Virus record (IMG/VR): IMGVR_UViG_3300009146_000016
Span: 1 to 48,504 of that record
Length of the DNA: 48,504 bases
Source: a virus
Strand: one strand, 5' to 3'
The position numbers were made by a program, and so were the translations under genes. The notes below the pieces were generated by a model. That model was not told the origin of the DNA. It did no database searches and worked only from the letters and a program-made list of their open reading frames with translations. Positions 6,576 to 15,783 of the stretch are shown here, one piece after another. Every line of letters begins with the position of its first letter. The first letter of the stretch is position 1.

Positions 6576-8932
6576 CTTCCGAATCTACCTTCTGAGAATA
6601 ACTGTGTGAGAGAAACAACTCTGAGAGGTTCCTTTGTTGCGCCATGAAGGCGATACTTTGCAATCTTGAACTTGACAGGATGGGACCAAAGGCGCTCATC
6701 CCTAGTCCTCCTGCTCCCACCATAGTTCTGGCCATTGTTCCCATAACCATCAGCATCGCCACCGATATACTGAACAGTAAGTGCAGGATCATATACGGTC
6801 GGGTCACTGGGGTCTCTATAAATGTTATCCACGAACACATCTACATTGAAGAGAGCGTCACCCTGAGTATCGAAAGAGAGGAAAGCTAGCCGCTTCAGCC
6901 GAGCCCGCGTCCCTGCGTCAGTCCAAGGCATTTCCCAATCGAATGAGATATCCTCTCCGAGGAACAATTCCCAAAATGTGGAAGCATCTTGTTCTACAAG
7001 AATAGGCGTAATCCCATCCTCTGCTGTGATAAACTCATCATTTTCATCTAGTAGAGGAATAGCACCTTCACCTGCTCTGTCATCTGCAAAGTCTCCGTCA
7101 TAGGATGATAGATGCGCGACTAGGCACTCATAGATATCTCCCGTGTCAGGGTCTTTGATCTTATCTCCTGCGACATAAGTGGTATTGTTAGCCCATTCTG
7201 CGCTGAAGTCTCCGATGTAGTCAGCAGAGTATTCCTCATCAGTTGAGGTAGTAGAGAAAGCCTCGTTACCATACTGATATATGCGCGTGTCTCGTGAGAA
7301 GAACACTCTGCCAAGTGCAGAAGATGTACCAGCGCGGAAGTCCCAACCGTTGTATTCACTCCACGCTTTCACTTTGCCCTTACCATCGAAGGTATAGACA
7401 AAGACGCGCTTGTCTTGCGTGTCTGCATCGACAGGAATGAGGATCATGTACTGCCCGCCGAGGCGATCATGGACCGCGAATATCTTATTCTCCCTGTCAT
7501 CAGCAGGGATTTGCGATATCTGGTTCTGATAGTCTGGCGCTATCAACTCACTCAGTCTGTCCGGTTCTACCTCGCCGCTAAGCACGTTCCTTCTGATCGT
7601 GTTGACGCCTGCAACATCAATAAACAGAAGATCATTAACGAGAGGAACGGCCGCGTTGTGAGAAATATTCCCAAACTTATGCAGGGTATCATCAACAACA
7701 GGAACATGGTTCCCATCTTCATCGTATTCTCCGAGGATCACCTTAATGGTCGCAGAGAGAAAATGCACAAACAGATAGTTTCTAAAACTACTTATGCCCG
7801 TGATCTGCTTGGAGTCTTCTGGAGCATATGCTCCAAGATCGACACTGGTACCATCATTAGGAGCAGGGTCGCCAATAAAGGTGCCCACAGTGCCAGCAGC
7901 ACCAATATAAATAACACTTTCTTCACCGACGATTCCAGCCAAGACCAGATAGTTTCCCACGGTCGTGCAGTATTTCGCGATTGGTACATTGACGTTGCTC
8001 CCGGTAGCTAGGTCTTGAAGATACCTGACGGCTAAGTCCTCCTGAACCTCAAGAGGTTTATCTACTCCGTTGCAGACAACGGCCGAGCCCTTGATTTCAG
8101 TGAAGCTCACGAAGTCAAGATTAGAACTCCAACCGTTAGGAGCGCCAGTCTGGCTCTGCGCGTAGCCTTGATCGAAAAGACTACTATTGTTGAAGCTGCT
8201 ATTTGTGGCGATAACCTCTCCGTCTGCGGTTACACTGAGCAAACTCGAACTTAGATAAGACATGCCGATGATATCACCAGTACTCGGCCGATATATGTTG
8301 ACTAGAGTTTTCAGGTCTAGTCCACCGGATAGACCGCCCGCAGATATAGTCGTGATTGTGTCACTCTTACCTGATGCTATGTCTCCACCTTGCGCTGTCG
8401 TAGTACGAAACTCTACATCACCGATGCTACCGGAGTCACTAATCACGACCCAGTAGAGCGTACCAGCAGATAGAGTCACCCCAGTGAAAGAGAACTTCTT
8501 AAACCCTGCGGTCTGGATGGTTAAAGTGTCAGAGGTAAAGAGAAGAGCAACTGGGTTAGTCCCATCGCTAGAATACAGAGTAGCAACAAAGTCACTAACA
8601 CCGTTAACAGTAACGGCCTCAAACCAAACATCGACAGCGCCAGATACCAGCGCCAGCGTAGTTCTAAACTGAAAACCAATGCTCTTTGCATTAGGCTGCG
8701 CATCACCGAAGCTATCAGTCCCTGCGTTCGGTTGTTGCGCTGTACCGTGGGGCGTTCGAGATATGTTACCATTGGCGATATTCGTCTTGTACTGCGTTCC
8801 AAACCTAATCGCCTGACTTCCATCCTTCCTGCGGCTCCAGTTCTTCAAGACGCTCGCGTAGCGCGTCGAGAGCCCAACAGGAGAATCAATGACATTCCAG
8901 CCACCGCCAAACTCACGAAAGGTCGAAGCCCG
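6572..8932 (-). CDS. Tail tubular protein B / nozzle-like protein, about 786 aa
   Basis: Gene order (after capsid and the tail tube A-like gene), size and the N-terminal FREFGGGWNVIDSPVGLSTRY with SRRKDGSQAIRFG suggest the podoviral nozzle family (T7 gp12 type), which is built on a beta-propeller. Near residues 575-625 (SAEWANNTTYVAGDKI...ECLVAHLSS) is an insertion resembling the carbohydrate-binding segment of the 198 aa neighbour. I prefer ATG 8932, which has AAGAGGA just upstream and starts at the conserved motif. ATG 9007 would add 25 residues but has no ribosome site other than the repeat itself. Confidence 0.72.
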   Translation of the reverse strand, partial: RASTFREFGGGWNVIDSPVGLSTRYASVLKNWSRRKDGSQAIRFGTQYKTNIANGNISRTPHGTAQQPNAGTDSFGDAQPNAKSIGFQFRTTLALVSGAVDVWFEAVTVNGVSDFVATLYSSDGTNPVALLFTSDTLTIQTAGFKKFSFTGVTLSAGTLYWVVISDSGSIGDVEFRTTTAQGGDIASGKSDTITTISAGGLSGGLDLKTLVNIYRPSTGDIIGMSYLSSSLLSVTADGEVIATNSSFNNSSLFDQGYAQSQTGAPNGWSSNLDFVSFTEIKGSAVVCNGVDKPLEVQEDLAVRYLQDLATGSNVNVPIAKYCTTVGNYLVLAGIVGEESVIYIGAAGTVGTFIGDPAPNDGTSVDLGAYAPEDSKQITGISSFRNYLFVHFLSATIKVILGEYDEDGNHVPVVDDTLHKFGNISHNAAVPLVNDLLFIDVAGVNTIRRNVLSGEVEPDRLSELIAPDYQNQISQIPADDRENKIFAVHDRLGGQYMILIPVDADTQDKRVFVYTFDGKGKVKAWSEYNGWDFRAGTSSALGRVFFSRDTRIYQYGNEAFSTTSTDEEYSADYIGDFSAEWANNTTYVAGDKIKDPDTGDIYECLVAHLSSYDGDFADDRAGEGAIPLLDENDEFITAEDGITPILVEQDASTFWELFLGEDISFDWEMPWTDAGTRARLKRLAFLSFDTQGDALFNVDVFVDNIYRDPSDPTVYDPALTVQYIGGDADGYGNNGQNYGGSRRTRDERLWSHPVKFKIAKYRLHGATKEPLRVVSLTQLFSEGRFGR

Positions 8933-9007
8933 CATTTTCCTCTTGAGGCGTGCCTGTGACTTCTCTCTTTTGTAGATCGCGACGTTGTTAAAGATGCTGA
9001 CGGTCAT

Positions 9008-9024
9008 AGCTTTAAGTTAAAGTT
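9008..9024 (-). repeat. 17-bp palindromic repeat copy
   Basis: Core CTTT-AAGTT-AAAG between the tail tube A-type and B-type genes, ending one base before the in-frame ATG at 9007. Confidence 0.9.
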
Positions 9025-9025
9025 C

Positions 9026-9700
9026 CTAGTAAACCATCCACTCGGACAGATACCGCTCTGTCGGGTATCCAGTGATCGGGTTCTCGATCGGTTGATCGGC
9101 GTACTGCTTCATGATATCAACGAAGGTCTCGTTGAACATACGTTCAGCTAGCTTAGCCGCGTTCGGGTTGATATCCTCAGCTTCGAGAATCACCCAAGTA
9201 GCGCCAAAGACAATAAGATTATCGTCGAGATAATTAACCAAAGAATTAGCAACAGTAGGTTTAAGCCTAGCGTGTATCTTGACCCCTCCGGTGGCGGTTT
9301 TGGGCCAGAATTGTAGGAGTCTGGACGCATAGTAAGAACTCGCTGTGTCTAGGCTTTCGTAGTATCTAGGAGTAGTACCAGAAAGGTTAAAAGGGTTCCT
9401 CTGATCCGGCAGGATCGGGAGTCCTTTCTCCTGACCTGTAGGGATAACTGCCTTAATGTCGCGTAGGTCAACTACGCTAGTACCGAATGAGGTATCCGTT
9501 ACAATGCCGAGCGTACCATCAAGAGTGAGTTCAAACCAGCGCATGTACTGGGGCCACCAATACTTACGCATGACAACATCAAACACCTGCGTGAGAGCTT
9601 CCATGACGCGCGGCTCAGAATATGTCTGAACGCTCGTGCCAGGAACCTCACCGACAGCGTGGATAACTCTTTCGGTCAGTGTTAAGAATGTCTGTGTCAT
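9026..9700 (-). CDS. Tail tubular protein A-like head-tail adaptor, 224 aa
   Basis: Size, position between head genes and the nozzle-like gene, and the aromatic-rich region around residues 30-60 (VVMRKYWWPQYMRWFELTLDG) fit the T7 gp11 type adaptor that forms the ring between portal and nozzle. The C-terminal half (VFGATWVILEAEDINPNAAKLAERMFNE) is helical, as in that family. ATG 9700 follows a junction with a hairpin enclosing a repeat copy (9709-9748). Family assignment is by resemblance and synteny. Confidence 0.75.
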   Translation of the reverse strand: MTQTFLTLTERVIHAVGEVPGTSVQTYSEPRVMEALTQVFDVVMRKYWWPQYMRWFELTLDGTLGIVTDTSFGTSVVDLRDIKAVIPTGQEKGLPILPDQRNPFNLSGTTPRYYESLDTASSYYASRLLQFWPKTATGGVKIHARLKPTVANSLVNYLDDNLIVFGATWVILEAEDINPNAAKLAERMFNETFVDIMKQYADQPIENPITGYPTERYLSEWMVY

Positions 9701-9708
9701 GATAGAGT

Positions 9709-9748
9709 GAGAGCGGACTTTAACTTAAAGTTGCTAAAGCCCGCTCTC
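9709..9748 (-). promoter_or_regulatory. Hairpin enclosing a repeat copy, upstream of the tail adaptor gene
   Basis: GAGAGCGG (9709-9716) pairs perfectly with CCGCTCTC (9741-9748), and the 24-base interval contains the palindromic repeat, which can fold inside the loop. No U-tract follows, so this is not a standard terminator. It lies just upstream of ATG 9700 and may be an RNA processing or translation control structure. Confidence 0.5.
9716..9732 (+). repeat. 17-bp palindromic repeat copy, reversed orientation
   Basis: Core CTTT-AACTT-AAAG inside the hairpin at 9709-9748; inverted relative to the surrounding late genes. Confidence 0.9.
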
Positions 9749-9757
9749 CTTCTCCTG

Positions 9758-10801
9758 CTACACGTGTCGAATGCCGTGCAGTCCACCGTTGCCGGTCGAG
9801 TTGTACGAAGGATCACCGACCATAGCGACGATAAGCTCAGTCGCGTCCGCTGTCTGGAGAGACTCATACGAACCTCTCGGGTCCAGCGTGGTTGTGGTCT
9901 GAGGATCAGTCGTAACACCTTGGACAACCTGGGTTGGAGTAAGCTCCACCCCGATCTGGAGAACGCCACCTGAGTCGGCGTCAGCAACAACGATCTCGAT
10001 GTTATCGTTCTTTCTGAACCTATTCAGAGTGCGGTATCCAGCTGTGGTAGGCGCGTCAGTTGCCTTAAGACCTGCCGAGTCTGACGTATCGAGAGTGATC
10101 GTCAAACCGACAACGGCAACCGTTGCGAGTTCCACCGTGATAACCGGGTCAGTCGTCGAACCGACTGGCATACCCGGATTACCAATCAAGCCCTTGACGT
10201 AACCTGGGCAAGGTGGAATCACGAACCAACCAGAAGGACCGCCAGCGACAGCCGCTGCTGACGAGTAGGTGTACTGAATGAAGTCACGTTTGAAGAGAGG
10301 CACGAAAGCACCGGCTTCCTTTGCCCACATGACGTCACCCTTGTACGGGAGGCCCACACTATAACCAGTACCAACGTCTGCCGTGATAGTGTTAGATGCG
10401 GCAACGACAACTACGGCTTTCCAGAGGCGCTTGAAGATTTTGTTTCCGTAGATGATACCAGTCGAACCGTTGACGAAAGAAATTCTTTCGGTCATGGGCT
10501 GACCAAGATAGTCCCACCCATAGATATCGAAAGAACCGGCTGCGCCTGAGTCACCGCTTGGCGTCACACGGACATTTCGTCCATATGTGCCATCAAGCGC
10601 GGTATTAGCGCCTGTCTCAGGAAGAGTGATAGTACCGGCAGTTCCGTCAGCGTCGAAGTCGTTGAACAGAATGTCTGCGTCAACGGCGGCAGGGGAGCCT
10701 AGAGAGAACACACCGACCCCGTTTGCGAGGTCTGCGTGCATCTGCATTTTGGGCACGTAGTTATTGATGCCCGCAGGGAAGTAGTTCTGTGGTCTAAGCA
10801 T
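9758..10801 (-). CDS. Putative head decoration or head-associated structural protein, 347 aa
   Basis: No family recognised. It lies between the major capsid and the tail adaptor, is beta-rich, and contains regions such as NVRVTPSGDSGAAGSFDIYGWDYLGQ that look like Ig-like or decoration folds. There is no signal peptide or membrane segment from the chosen start. ATG 10801 (MLRPQNYFPAG) has GGAGGA upstream and overlaps the preceding gene by 8 bases. A longer reading frame to 10861 would lie inside that gene. It could be a capsid-surface or head-completion protein. Confidence 0.68.
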   Translation of the reverse strand: MLRPQNYFPAGINNYVPKMQMHADLANGVGVFSLGSPAAVDADILFNDFDADGTAGTITLPETGANTALDGTYGRNVRVTPSGDSGAAGSFDIYGWDYLGQPMTERISFVNGSTGIIYGNKIFKRLWKAVVVVAASNTITADVGTGYSVGLPYKGDVMWAKEAGAFVPLFKRDFIQYTYSSAAAVAGGPSGWFVIPPCPGYVKGLIGNPGMPVGSTTDPVITVELATVAVVGLTITLDTSDSAGLKATDAPTTAGYRTLNRFRKNDNIEIVVADADSGGVLQIGVELTPTQVVQGVTTDPQTTTTLDPRGSYESLQTADATELIVAMVGDPSYNSTGNGGLHGIRHV

Positions 10802-11198
10802 AGCTATCCTCCTCCACCCTCTTCGGTAAACTAATCTTACCGTCGAAGTTTGGAACAGCAATCGGCCCTGCTACCGCTTTGACATAGTTAGCTACATCTG
10901 CTTCCATGTTCTCATACGACTGTGCAGGAGATTGGGAAGGATGAAGCGCCATGCCATCTGCGGCCATCGGCCGGGGCTTCTTGTTCAACCGATATCGCGC
11001 CAAGTCCTCAGCATTGCGGATGCGAAGGTAATGTCCAGCGGGGAACATCACCAGATAACCTGCATCCTCTTCTGCCTCGTAGGGCGAGATACGGCCGAGC
11101 TTACGGTCATAGGTGTACTTTGTCACCTTGACCTTACCTTCGAGCTTCCTCACAACGTAAGGGAGCCTCGGGCCTTCGAGTTTGCCTTTATTGGCCAT
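10794..11198 (-). CDS. Hypothetical head-region protein, 134 aa
   Basis: A small basic protein encoded between the major capsid and the decoration-like gene. It has a beta-rich first half (VTKYTYDRKLGRISPYEAEEDAGYLVMF) and a low-complexity linker, without membrane segments. A repeat copy and short leader precede ATG 11198. Position suggests a minor head protein; no motif identifies it. Confidence 0.6.
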   Translation of the reverse strand: MANKGKLEGPRLPYVVRKLEGKVKVTKYTYDRKLGRISPYEAEEDAGYLVMFPAGHYLRIRNAEDLARYRLNKKPRPMAADGMALHPSQSPAQSYENMEADVANYVKAVAGPIAVPNFDGKISLPKRVEEDSYA

Positions 11199-11207
11199 TA
11201 GATCATC

Positions 11208-11224
11208 ACCTTTAAGTTAAAGTT
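11208..11224 (-). repeat. 17-bp palindromic repeat copy
   Basis: Core CTTT-AAGTT-AAAG directly after the TAG stop of the capsid gene, in the junction before the 134 aa gene. Confidence 0.9.
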
Positions 11225-12178
11225 CTACGAGTTGATGACTTTTGCGTGGGTGCGGTGCATCTTCCAAGAGCACAGCTGACCTTCCCACACAACGCGACGG
11301 CCGATAGCATCCACGTTCCAAGGAGCGACAAGCTGCTTGACCTTCATATTGACGCCAGACAGAATGTGCAGCGTCAGATACTTATGGTTGAGGAAGTAGA
11401 CGATATTAGCGTCGAGCTTCTCGTCAAAGATCAATGGCGTACCTTGGTGGGTAGTACCAACGATGCCAAGATTGACGAGTGCCTTGCCAGTTCCAGACTC
11501 GTTGAGCTGAATCTGTTGCTTATCGCGGGCAGCGGTTCTATGCAAGCGATAGATATTCCGTCCTGCGAAGATGCAATCTGGCTTCTCCGTGCCGCGCGTC
11601 AAGTCCATGATGATATCATCGAAAGCTTCCTCGATGTTGTTCGCATCCAGGTTGCCGTCGAAGTCATAGACCGATGGGCGCCACTGGGATTCTGTCGCGA
11701 GGGATATACCTCCAACAGTCCCGGTTGTCGGATCGTCCGGGATAAGGTTCGGGAGCCCGTTCGGGTCCGTGCCTGAGCCGGTCGAGACAAGATAATCGGA
11801 GAACTTCTCTTTGATGCTCTCATCCAGCGCCTTGATCTTACCTTCAAGAATCTTGAAGATGACCGCGGTGCCTTTGTTTTCATCTTGCTCTTGATCCGAT
11901 ATGATAACGGTTCCCACGACGCGAGCCATTGTATACTCGACCGTGGTGAACTCGTTAGTTTGCGCAACAGGCACAGGATCATAGTATTCCATGCTCGTTA
12001 CGTTCGGGTTACGTCCGACGATGAGAGGATTGGTGATAGATGGTCCACCGTCCTCGGTCACGACGCGCTTAGTCGCAAAGAGATATGCGTAGACTGCGTT
12101 CGAAAGAGCCGAAGCTAGCATCAGTTTCTTGCGGCTGCGGTCGAGCATCGCGTGGACAACTGTGTCTAAAGCTGCCAT
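11225..12178 (-). CDS. Major capsid protein, HK97-type fold expected, 317 aa
   Basis: It directly follows portal and acidic scaffold genes, the standard podovirus order. The protein has a helical N-terminus, a central region with ARVVGTVIISDQEQDENKG followed by a long helix (the spine-helix position), and an ending QLVAPWNVDAIGRRVVWEGQLCSWKMHR typical of phage capsid C-terminal strands. Length of 317 residues is usual. No protease gene is adjacent and no delta domain is evident, so scaffolding is by the separate 343 aa protein. Fold is inferred. Confidence 0.78.
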   Translation of the reverse strand: MAALDTVVHAMLDRSRKKLMLASALSNAVYAYLFATKRVVTEDGGPSITNPLIVGRNPNVTSMEYYDPVPVAQTNEFTTVEYTMARVVGTVIISDQEQDENKGTAVIFKILEGKIKALDESIKEKFSDYLVSTGSGTDPNGLPNLIPDDPTTGTVGGISLATESQWRPSVYDFDGNLDANNIEEAFDDIIMDLTRGTEKPDCIFAGRNIYRLHRTAARDKQQIQLNESGTGKALVNLGIVGTTHQGTPLIFDEKLDANIVYFLNHKYLTLHILSGVNMKVKQLVAPWNVDAIGRRVVWEGQLCSWKMHRTHAKVINS

Positions 12179-12206
12179 TTGATTTGACCTTTGTGATTAA
12201 GAGCAC

Positions 12207-12223
12207 AACTTTATGTTAAAGTT
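12207..12223 (-). repeat. 17-bp palindromic repeat copy, central variant
   Basis: AACTTTATGTTAAAGTT on the plus strand, in the capsid-scaffold junction. One central change, arms intact. Confidence 0.88.
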
Positions 12224-12226
12224 GTT

Positions 12227-13258
12227 TCACTCTATGTCGCCGTAATCTCTGATGACGCTCTTGAGAATATCCTTAAACTCCAGATCAACAGAAGCCGGGC
12301 TATCATCAATGCGTCCACCGTCTGCGGGAACGCCAGCGCGGGCTCGTCCGGCTGGCCTACCAACGGGTCTTCGACTCTGTTGACGCTCGGTTATGTTCTT
12401 GCGTAACAGGTGGTTTTGGAGTAATAGCCACGCCCCCTCCAGATTCAAATGACTGAAGCGGGGGTTCTTAAGGATTTGACCGATAACCGGGAGATACTGC
12501 TGTGCTTGTGGATTACGAAGCGTAAACGTCTGTATCTCCTGTTCTACTGCCTTCCTTGTTTGTTGTTGCTTCTCGCTTTCTGCAAAGCGGTCATTTAGTG
12601 GCTTGAGTGAAGCTTCGATCTTCTTCGTCATATCGGTGACGATTACACTAGGATCGAAAGCAGCTCCACCTGCACCAAGTGGTTTTATATCTATACCACG
12701 TTGTACTGCTCTTGTCAACAAATATCTTAATGCGTCCAGCGCTTTCCCATTGTCCTTGAACTGCGCTGCAAGGTGTAAAAACTCCACTTGTTCGTCAGGA
12801 CTCAGCCCGAGTGACTTACCCACGTCATCGCGGCTATTAACACCATTAAGCTGACCTTGCAAAGAAACAATAGCATCGCGAGCTTGATGAAGTAATCCAT
12901 CACGCTGTTGAATATCTCTCTGTAGATTAGATAACGACTTCTTTGCATTTACGGCATCTTCGTAGAATCTTCTCGCTGCTCCTGCTGGTGCAACGATCTT
13001 TCCGGTCTTGGGGTCAATAAGGTTTCCGCGCTTATCTGCTTTAACCTTGACTTCAATTCCGCCTTCATCGTCCTCCTCTCCTTCCTCTTCTCCCTCTTCA
13101 TCCTCAGATTCTTCTTCTTCTCCTTCTTCGCTCTCTTCTTCATCGAGATCGTCTTCTGTGATCTCTTCCTTATCGTCATCGTCACCATTTTCCCCTAAGA
13201 TGTTGAGGATATCGTCTTCAGCCTCTTTGGTAACGTCACCTTGCCTGGGTCTGGCCAT
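12227..13258 (-). CDS. Scaffolding protein, 343 aa
   Basis: An extremely acidic stretch occupies about residues 23-70 (runs of Glu and Asp), followed by long charged helices likely to form coiled coils (about 95-135 and 215-250), and a basic C-terminal region (RRPVGRPAGRARAG) that could bind the inner capsid surface. It lies between portal and capsid and overlaps the portal stop by 23 bases; an AGGAG site precedes ATG 13258. These are the usual features of podoviral scaffolds, which template procapsid assembly and leave before maturation. Confidence 0.78.
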   Translation of the reverse strand: MARPRQGDVTKEAEDDILNILGENGDDDDKEEITEDDLDEEESEEGEEEESEDEEGEEEGEEDDEGGIEVKVKADKRGNLIDPKTGKIVAPAGAARRFYEDAVNAKKSLSNLQRDIQQRDGLLHQARDAIVSLQGQLNGVNSRDDVGKSLGLSPDEQVEFLHLAAQFKDNGKALDALRYLLTRAVQRGIDIKPLGAGGAAFDPSVIVTDMTKKIEASLKPLNDRFAESEKQQQTRKAVEQEIQTFTLRNPQAQQYLPVIGQILKNPRFSHLNLEGAWLLLQNHLLRKNITERQQSRRPVGRPAGRARAGVPADGGRIDDSPASVDLEFKDILKSVIRDYGDIE

Positions 13259-15416
13259 TTCTTGCTCCTGTCATATAGGGTGCTAGGGCTTGCTTTGGAT
13301 CAACGCCCTGTTTTACTTGCTGTAGGACTTTCGCTTTCTCTTCGGTGGGTAGTCCTTCGAGTTTCGCTCTCATATCTCCACCAGCGCCGTCTTTTCCGTC
13401 TCCGCTTTCTGGTGCGGGTTGTCCACCTTGATGTTCTGCTCCTGCGCCTGTTGAAACTCCTCTTTGTAGGTTTGCTTGAATCTCTTGTGTGATGCTATCC
13501 CAGTCATCTGAGGTAATCTGAATCTCAGGGAAAGCACTCTGCATGAGCTTTAACACTACACGCAGAGTGCTTCCCGGAGCGGCGCGCGCAAACTGTCCGA
13601 GTGATTGCGCGATCTGCACAGCCTCCTTCTTTTTGTACTGACTGGTAGGTTTCTCTGAGCTACCAGCAGCCACCTTTATGTTAAAGTTGGCGTTTAATTC
13701 AGCTATGGGCATGTTCTTCCAGATAGGCACGAACTTCTCACCAACTAGACCTTTAATGTCATCTGCTGAGAAGCGCGAAACCATAATCTCGGCCATGCTC
13801 CAAGCTACGTCCTCGACGCAAGCTTCGATGGCATCGGTTCTGTTGCTTACACGAAGCTGCGCGGCCGACACATACGCCTGTACAGCATCTTCTGTCGTGT
13901 TCGTTTTGAGTTGCGCACCGCGTAGAGCATCCGTAACTGACGAAAGGCGATCAATCGACGAATAAACTGGCGCCTTGTTAAACAGAGATTCGTAGTTAAT
14001 ACTAGGCGGCGCAAGCGCCTCCATAGCATCCTTGATTGATAAGCCCTCATCGATGTTGATGCCCAAGATGTTCTCACCGACGCCAGTCTTGAGGTAGTTC
14101 GCAATCTTCTTTGCATCATCGGGTTTCAACTTGTTGGAGTTATACACGAGAACATTAAAGACAAGACGCCGGATACGACGAACCTCAGCGTTGATCTGGT
14201 TGATTTCGTCTTGTTGATCGAGATAGAAGCTCGTCTCTCCGGCGGATACTACTCCACCAGTACTCGGATAGAACTGGATGAAGTAGTAAGGGAAGAACCT
14301 CGATAACTTCAGGTCATCGTTCCAAGCCCATACCGGCCAAGACCAGTCATTATCTACAAAGAGAAAGATTTTTCTCGTACTCCTGTCCCAGTAGTAGAAG
14401 CACTTGGTCATGTTCTGGTAGATATAGCTCTGCCGTTGCTCGTCCGTGTGCGAGGTCTTAGCCTCAGTACCTTCCTCGATGGCTTCTAAAACTAAGCCTA
14501 GCGCGTCCTCTCGCGAACCAGCACCATCAGTCTTGATCTTATGGGTAGGTTTGTAGAGAAGGGCTCTTTCTTCTCCATCGACCTTCTTGGTGAACCGGGC
14601 GTTTAGATAGTCTGTGGCGATGTAAGTCTCTTCTAGCATCCAGTTAGCGTCAGAGCCATCTTCGTTCTCAGCGCAAGGATCAATTATCAAGTTTATGGGA
14701 AGGACATTCGTGAGCTTAAAACCACCTGGCTCCATCCATTCCATATTAGTCTCAAGCGCCATCATTTGGCCCTCAATCTCTTTAACTTCCTTAACGTCCT
14801 TAGCTTTCTCTAGCTTACCGAAAAGCTCATCCATATCTAGGTTAGCTTTCTCTAAGCTATCGTCCTTAGATATGAAGTCGAGCTTGATGATACCTAGATT
14901 AGTCAACTCTGCATGGAGAGCCGCCTTCTTCATGCGGGGCTTGAGGTTCACGCCCTGCGGCTGCTTTTTGTTAAAGAGAGCGTTGATAGCACGAGACAGA
15001 AGCTCAGTGAACTCTTTATCCTCGTCTTGGTCAGTGGAGAATTTAACATCAGGATTTTTAGAATAGATCGCAGGGATCATGACCGACGTATTGGAGAAAA
15101 CAAGATTTTCGTAACTATCCCCTTGACGGAACGTCGTAGGTCGCCGCTGAGTTTTGAATACATCATCCCGAACTTGATTGTGGTTATAGTATCGGTAGCA
15201 CTCATCCCATGCTTGGCGCACAACCTCCATAGCTGTGACCGCAGCTTGTTTTCTTCTTTCGACATTTTTACCATACGCTTTCGACACACGAATGCCCGCG
15301 CTGCCAATTGCTTGCCACGCAGGGACTTCTTTCACTTTCTTGGGCGTAGGTTCCTCACCCATATCCGTGAGGATAGATTCCTCAGCTTCTTCTCTAGTAG
15401 CCGGTATCTTGGCCAT
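13236..15416 (-). CDS. Portal protein, 726 aa
   Basis: Size and position (between terminase-associated genes and scaffold) and sequence pattern fit P22-like portals. These include an N-terminal helical region with YRYYNHNQVRDD, a long central part with SWPVWAWNDDLKLSRFFPYYF, and a C-terminal portion with NFNIKVAAGSSEKPTSQYKK, an AGS motif common in portals. The portal forms the dodecameric DNA gate. A palindromic repeat copy (13672-13688) lies in frame and encodes NFNIKV. The C-terminal tail is rich in glycine, alanine and charged residues. Confidence 0.8.
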   Translation of the reverse strand: MAKIPATREEAEESILTDMGEEPTPKKVKEVPAWQAIGSAGIRVSKAYGKNVERRKQAAVTAMEVVRQAWDECYRYYNHNQVRDDVFKTQRRPTTFRQGDSYENLVFSNTSVMIPAIYSKNPDVKFSTDQDEDKEFTELLSRAINALFNKKQPQGVNLKPRMKKAALHAELTNLGIIKLDFISKDDSLEKANLDMDELFGKLEKAKDVKEVKEIEGQMMALETNMEWMEPGGFKLTNVLPINLIIDPCAENEDGSDANWMLEETYIATDYLNARFTKKVDGEERALLYKPTHKIKTDGAGSREDALGLVLEAIEEGTEAKTSHTDEQRQSYIYQNMTKCFYYWDRSTRKIFLFVDNDWSWPVWAWNDDLKLSRFFPYYFIQFYPSTGGVVSAGETSFYLDQQDEINQINAEVRRIRRLVFNVLVYNSNKLKPDDAKKIANYLKTGVGENILGINIDEGLSIKDAMEALAPPSINYESLFNKAPVYSSIDRLSSVTDALRGAQLKTNTTEDAVQAYVSAAQLRVSNRTDAIEACVEDVAWSMAEIMVSRFSADDIKGLVGEKFVPIWKNMPIAELNANFNIKVAAGSSEKPTSQYKKKEAVQIAQSLGQFARAAPGSTLRVVLKLMQSAFPEIQITSDDWDSITQEIQANLQRGVSTGAGAEHQGGQPAPESGDGKDGAGGDMRAKLEGLPTEEKAKVLQQVKQGVDPKQALAPYMTGARNGQTQAR
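13672..13688 (-). repeat. Intragenic palindromic repeat copy (portal gene)
   Basis: Core CTTT-ATGTT-AAAG read in the open frame as NFNIKV within the portal protein. Confidence 0.85.
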
Positions 15417-15756
15417 CAGGTAACTCCGGGATAGTCTGTTGTTCTAGTAGAAATTTCTCTAATGCAGATTTAGCAGAACTTACATTATCATGTGTAGCAC
15501 CGTCGTAGATGATAGCTTCAGATGCTGCCCGGCCTATCGTGGTATCTGCAAAATCGTGGAGGCCAGGATCAGATGGGTCCATACCGAGTGCCCGCGCAAG
15601 AGCGCCCGCATGACCTTCTGCCCAAGCTTTGCTCCATCCGAGTTTAGGCATCCTCGCGCGAACTGCGCCTGTGCGCGGATCACTAGGTGGTTGTATATCA
15701 GAGTAGTCACCTTGACCGGGGACCATCTGACCTGGACCAGAATAAGCTCGGGGCAT
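15394..15756 (-). CDS. Hypothetical protein, 120 aa, paralogue of the next gene upstream
   Basis: The C-terminal half carries HDFADTTIGRAASEAIIYDG and ends near FLLEQQTIPELPD. This resembles the 129 aa product of the neighbouring gene (YGFADTNTGFALGQALMNEG, ending VTTPPDLLE), indicating a tandem duplication. No known domain recognised. It overlaps the portal start by 23 bases and has AGGAAAG before ATG 15756. Position between terminase and portal suggests a minor structural or assembly protein. Confidence 0.62.
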   Translation of the reverse strand: MPRAYSGPGQMVPGQGDYSDIQPPSDPRTGAVRARMPKLGWSKAWAEGHAGALARALGMDPSDPGLHDFADTTIGRAASEAIIYDGATHDNVSSAKSALEKFLLEQQTIPELPDGQDTGY

Positions 15757-15766
15757 CTACTTTCCT

Positions 15767-15783
15767 AACTTTAAGTTAAAGTT
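15767..15783 (-). repeat. 17-bp palindromic repeat copy
   Basis: Full consensus between the paralogous 129 and 120 aa genes, immediately after the TGA of the former. Confidence 0.92.

Noticed and set aside
14913-15434. 173-codon open frame antisense to the portal gene
   Set aside because: Shadow of the portal coding sequence; no ribosome site, and the portal motifs are on the other strand.
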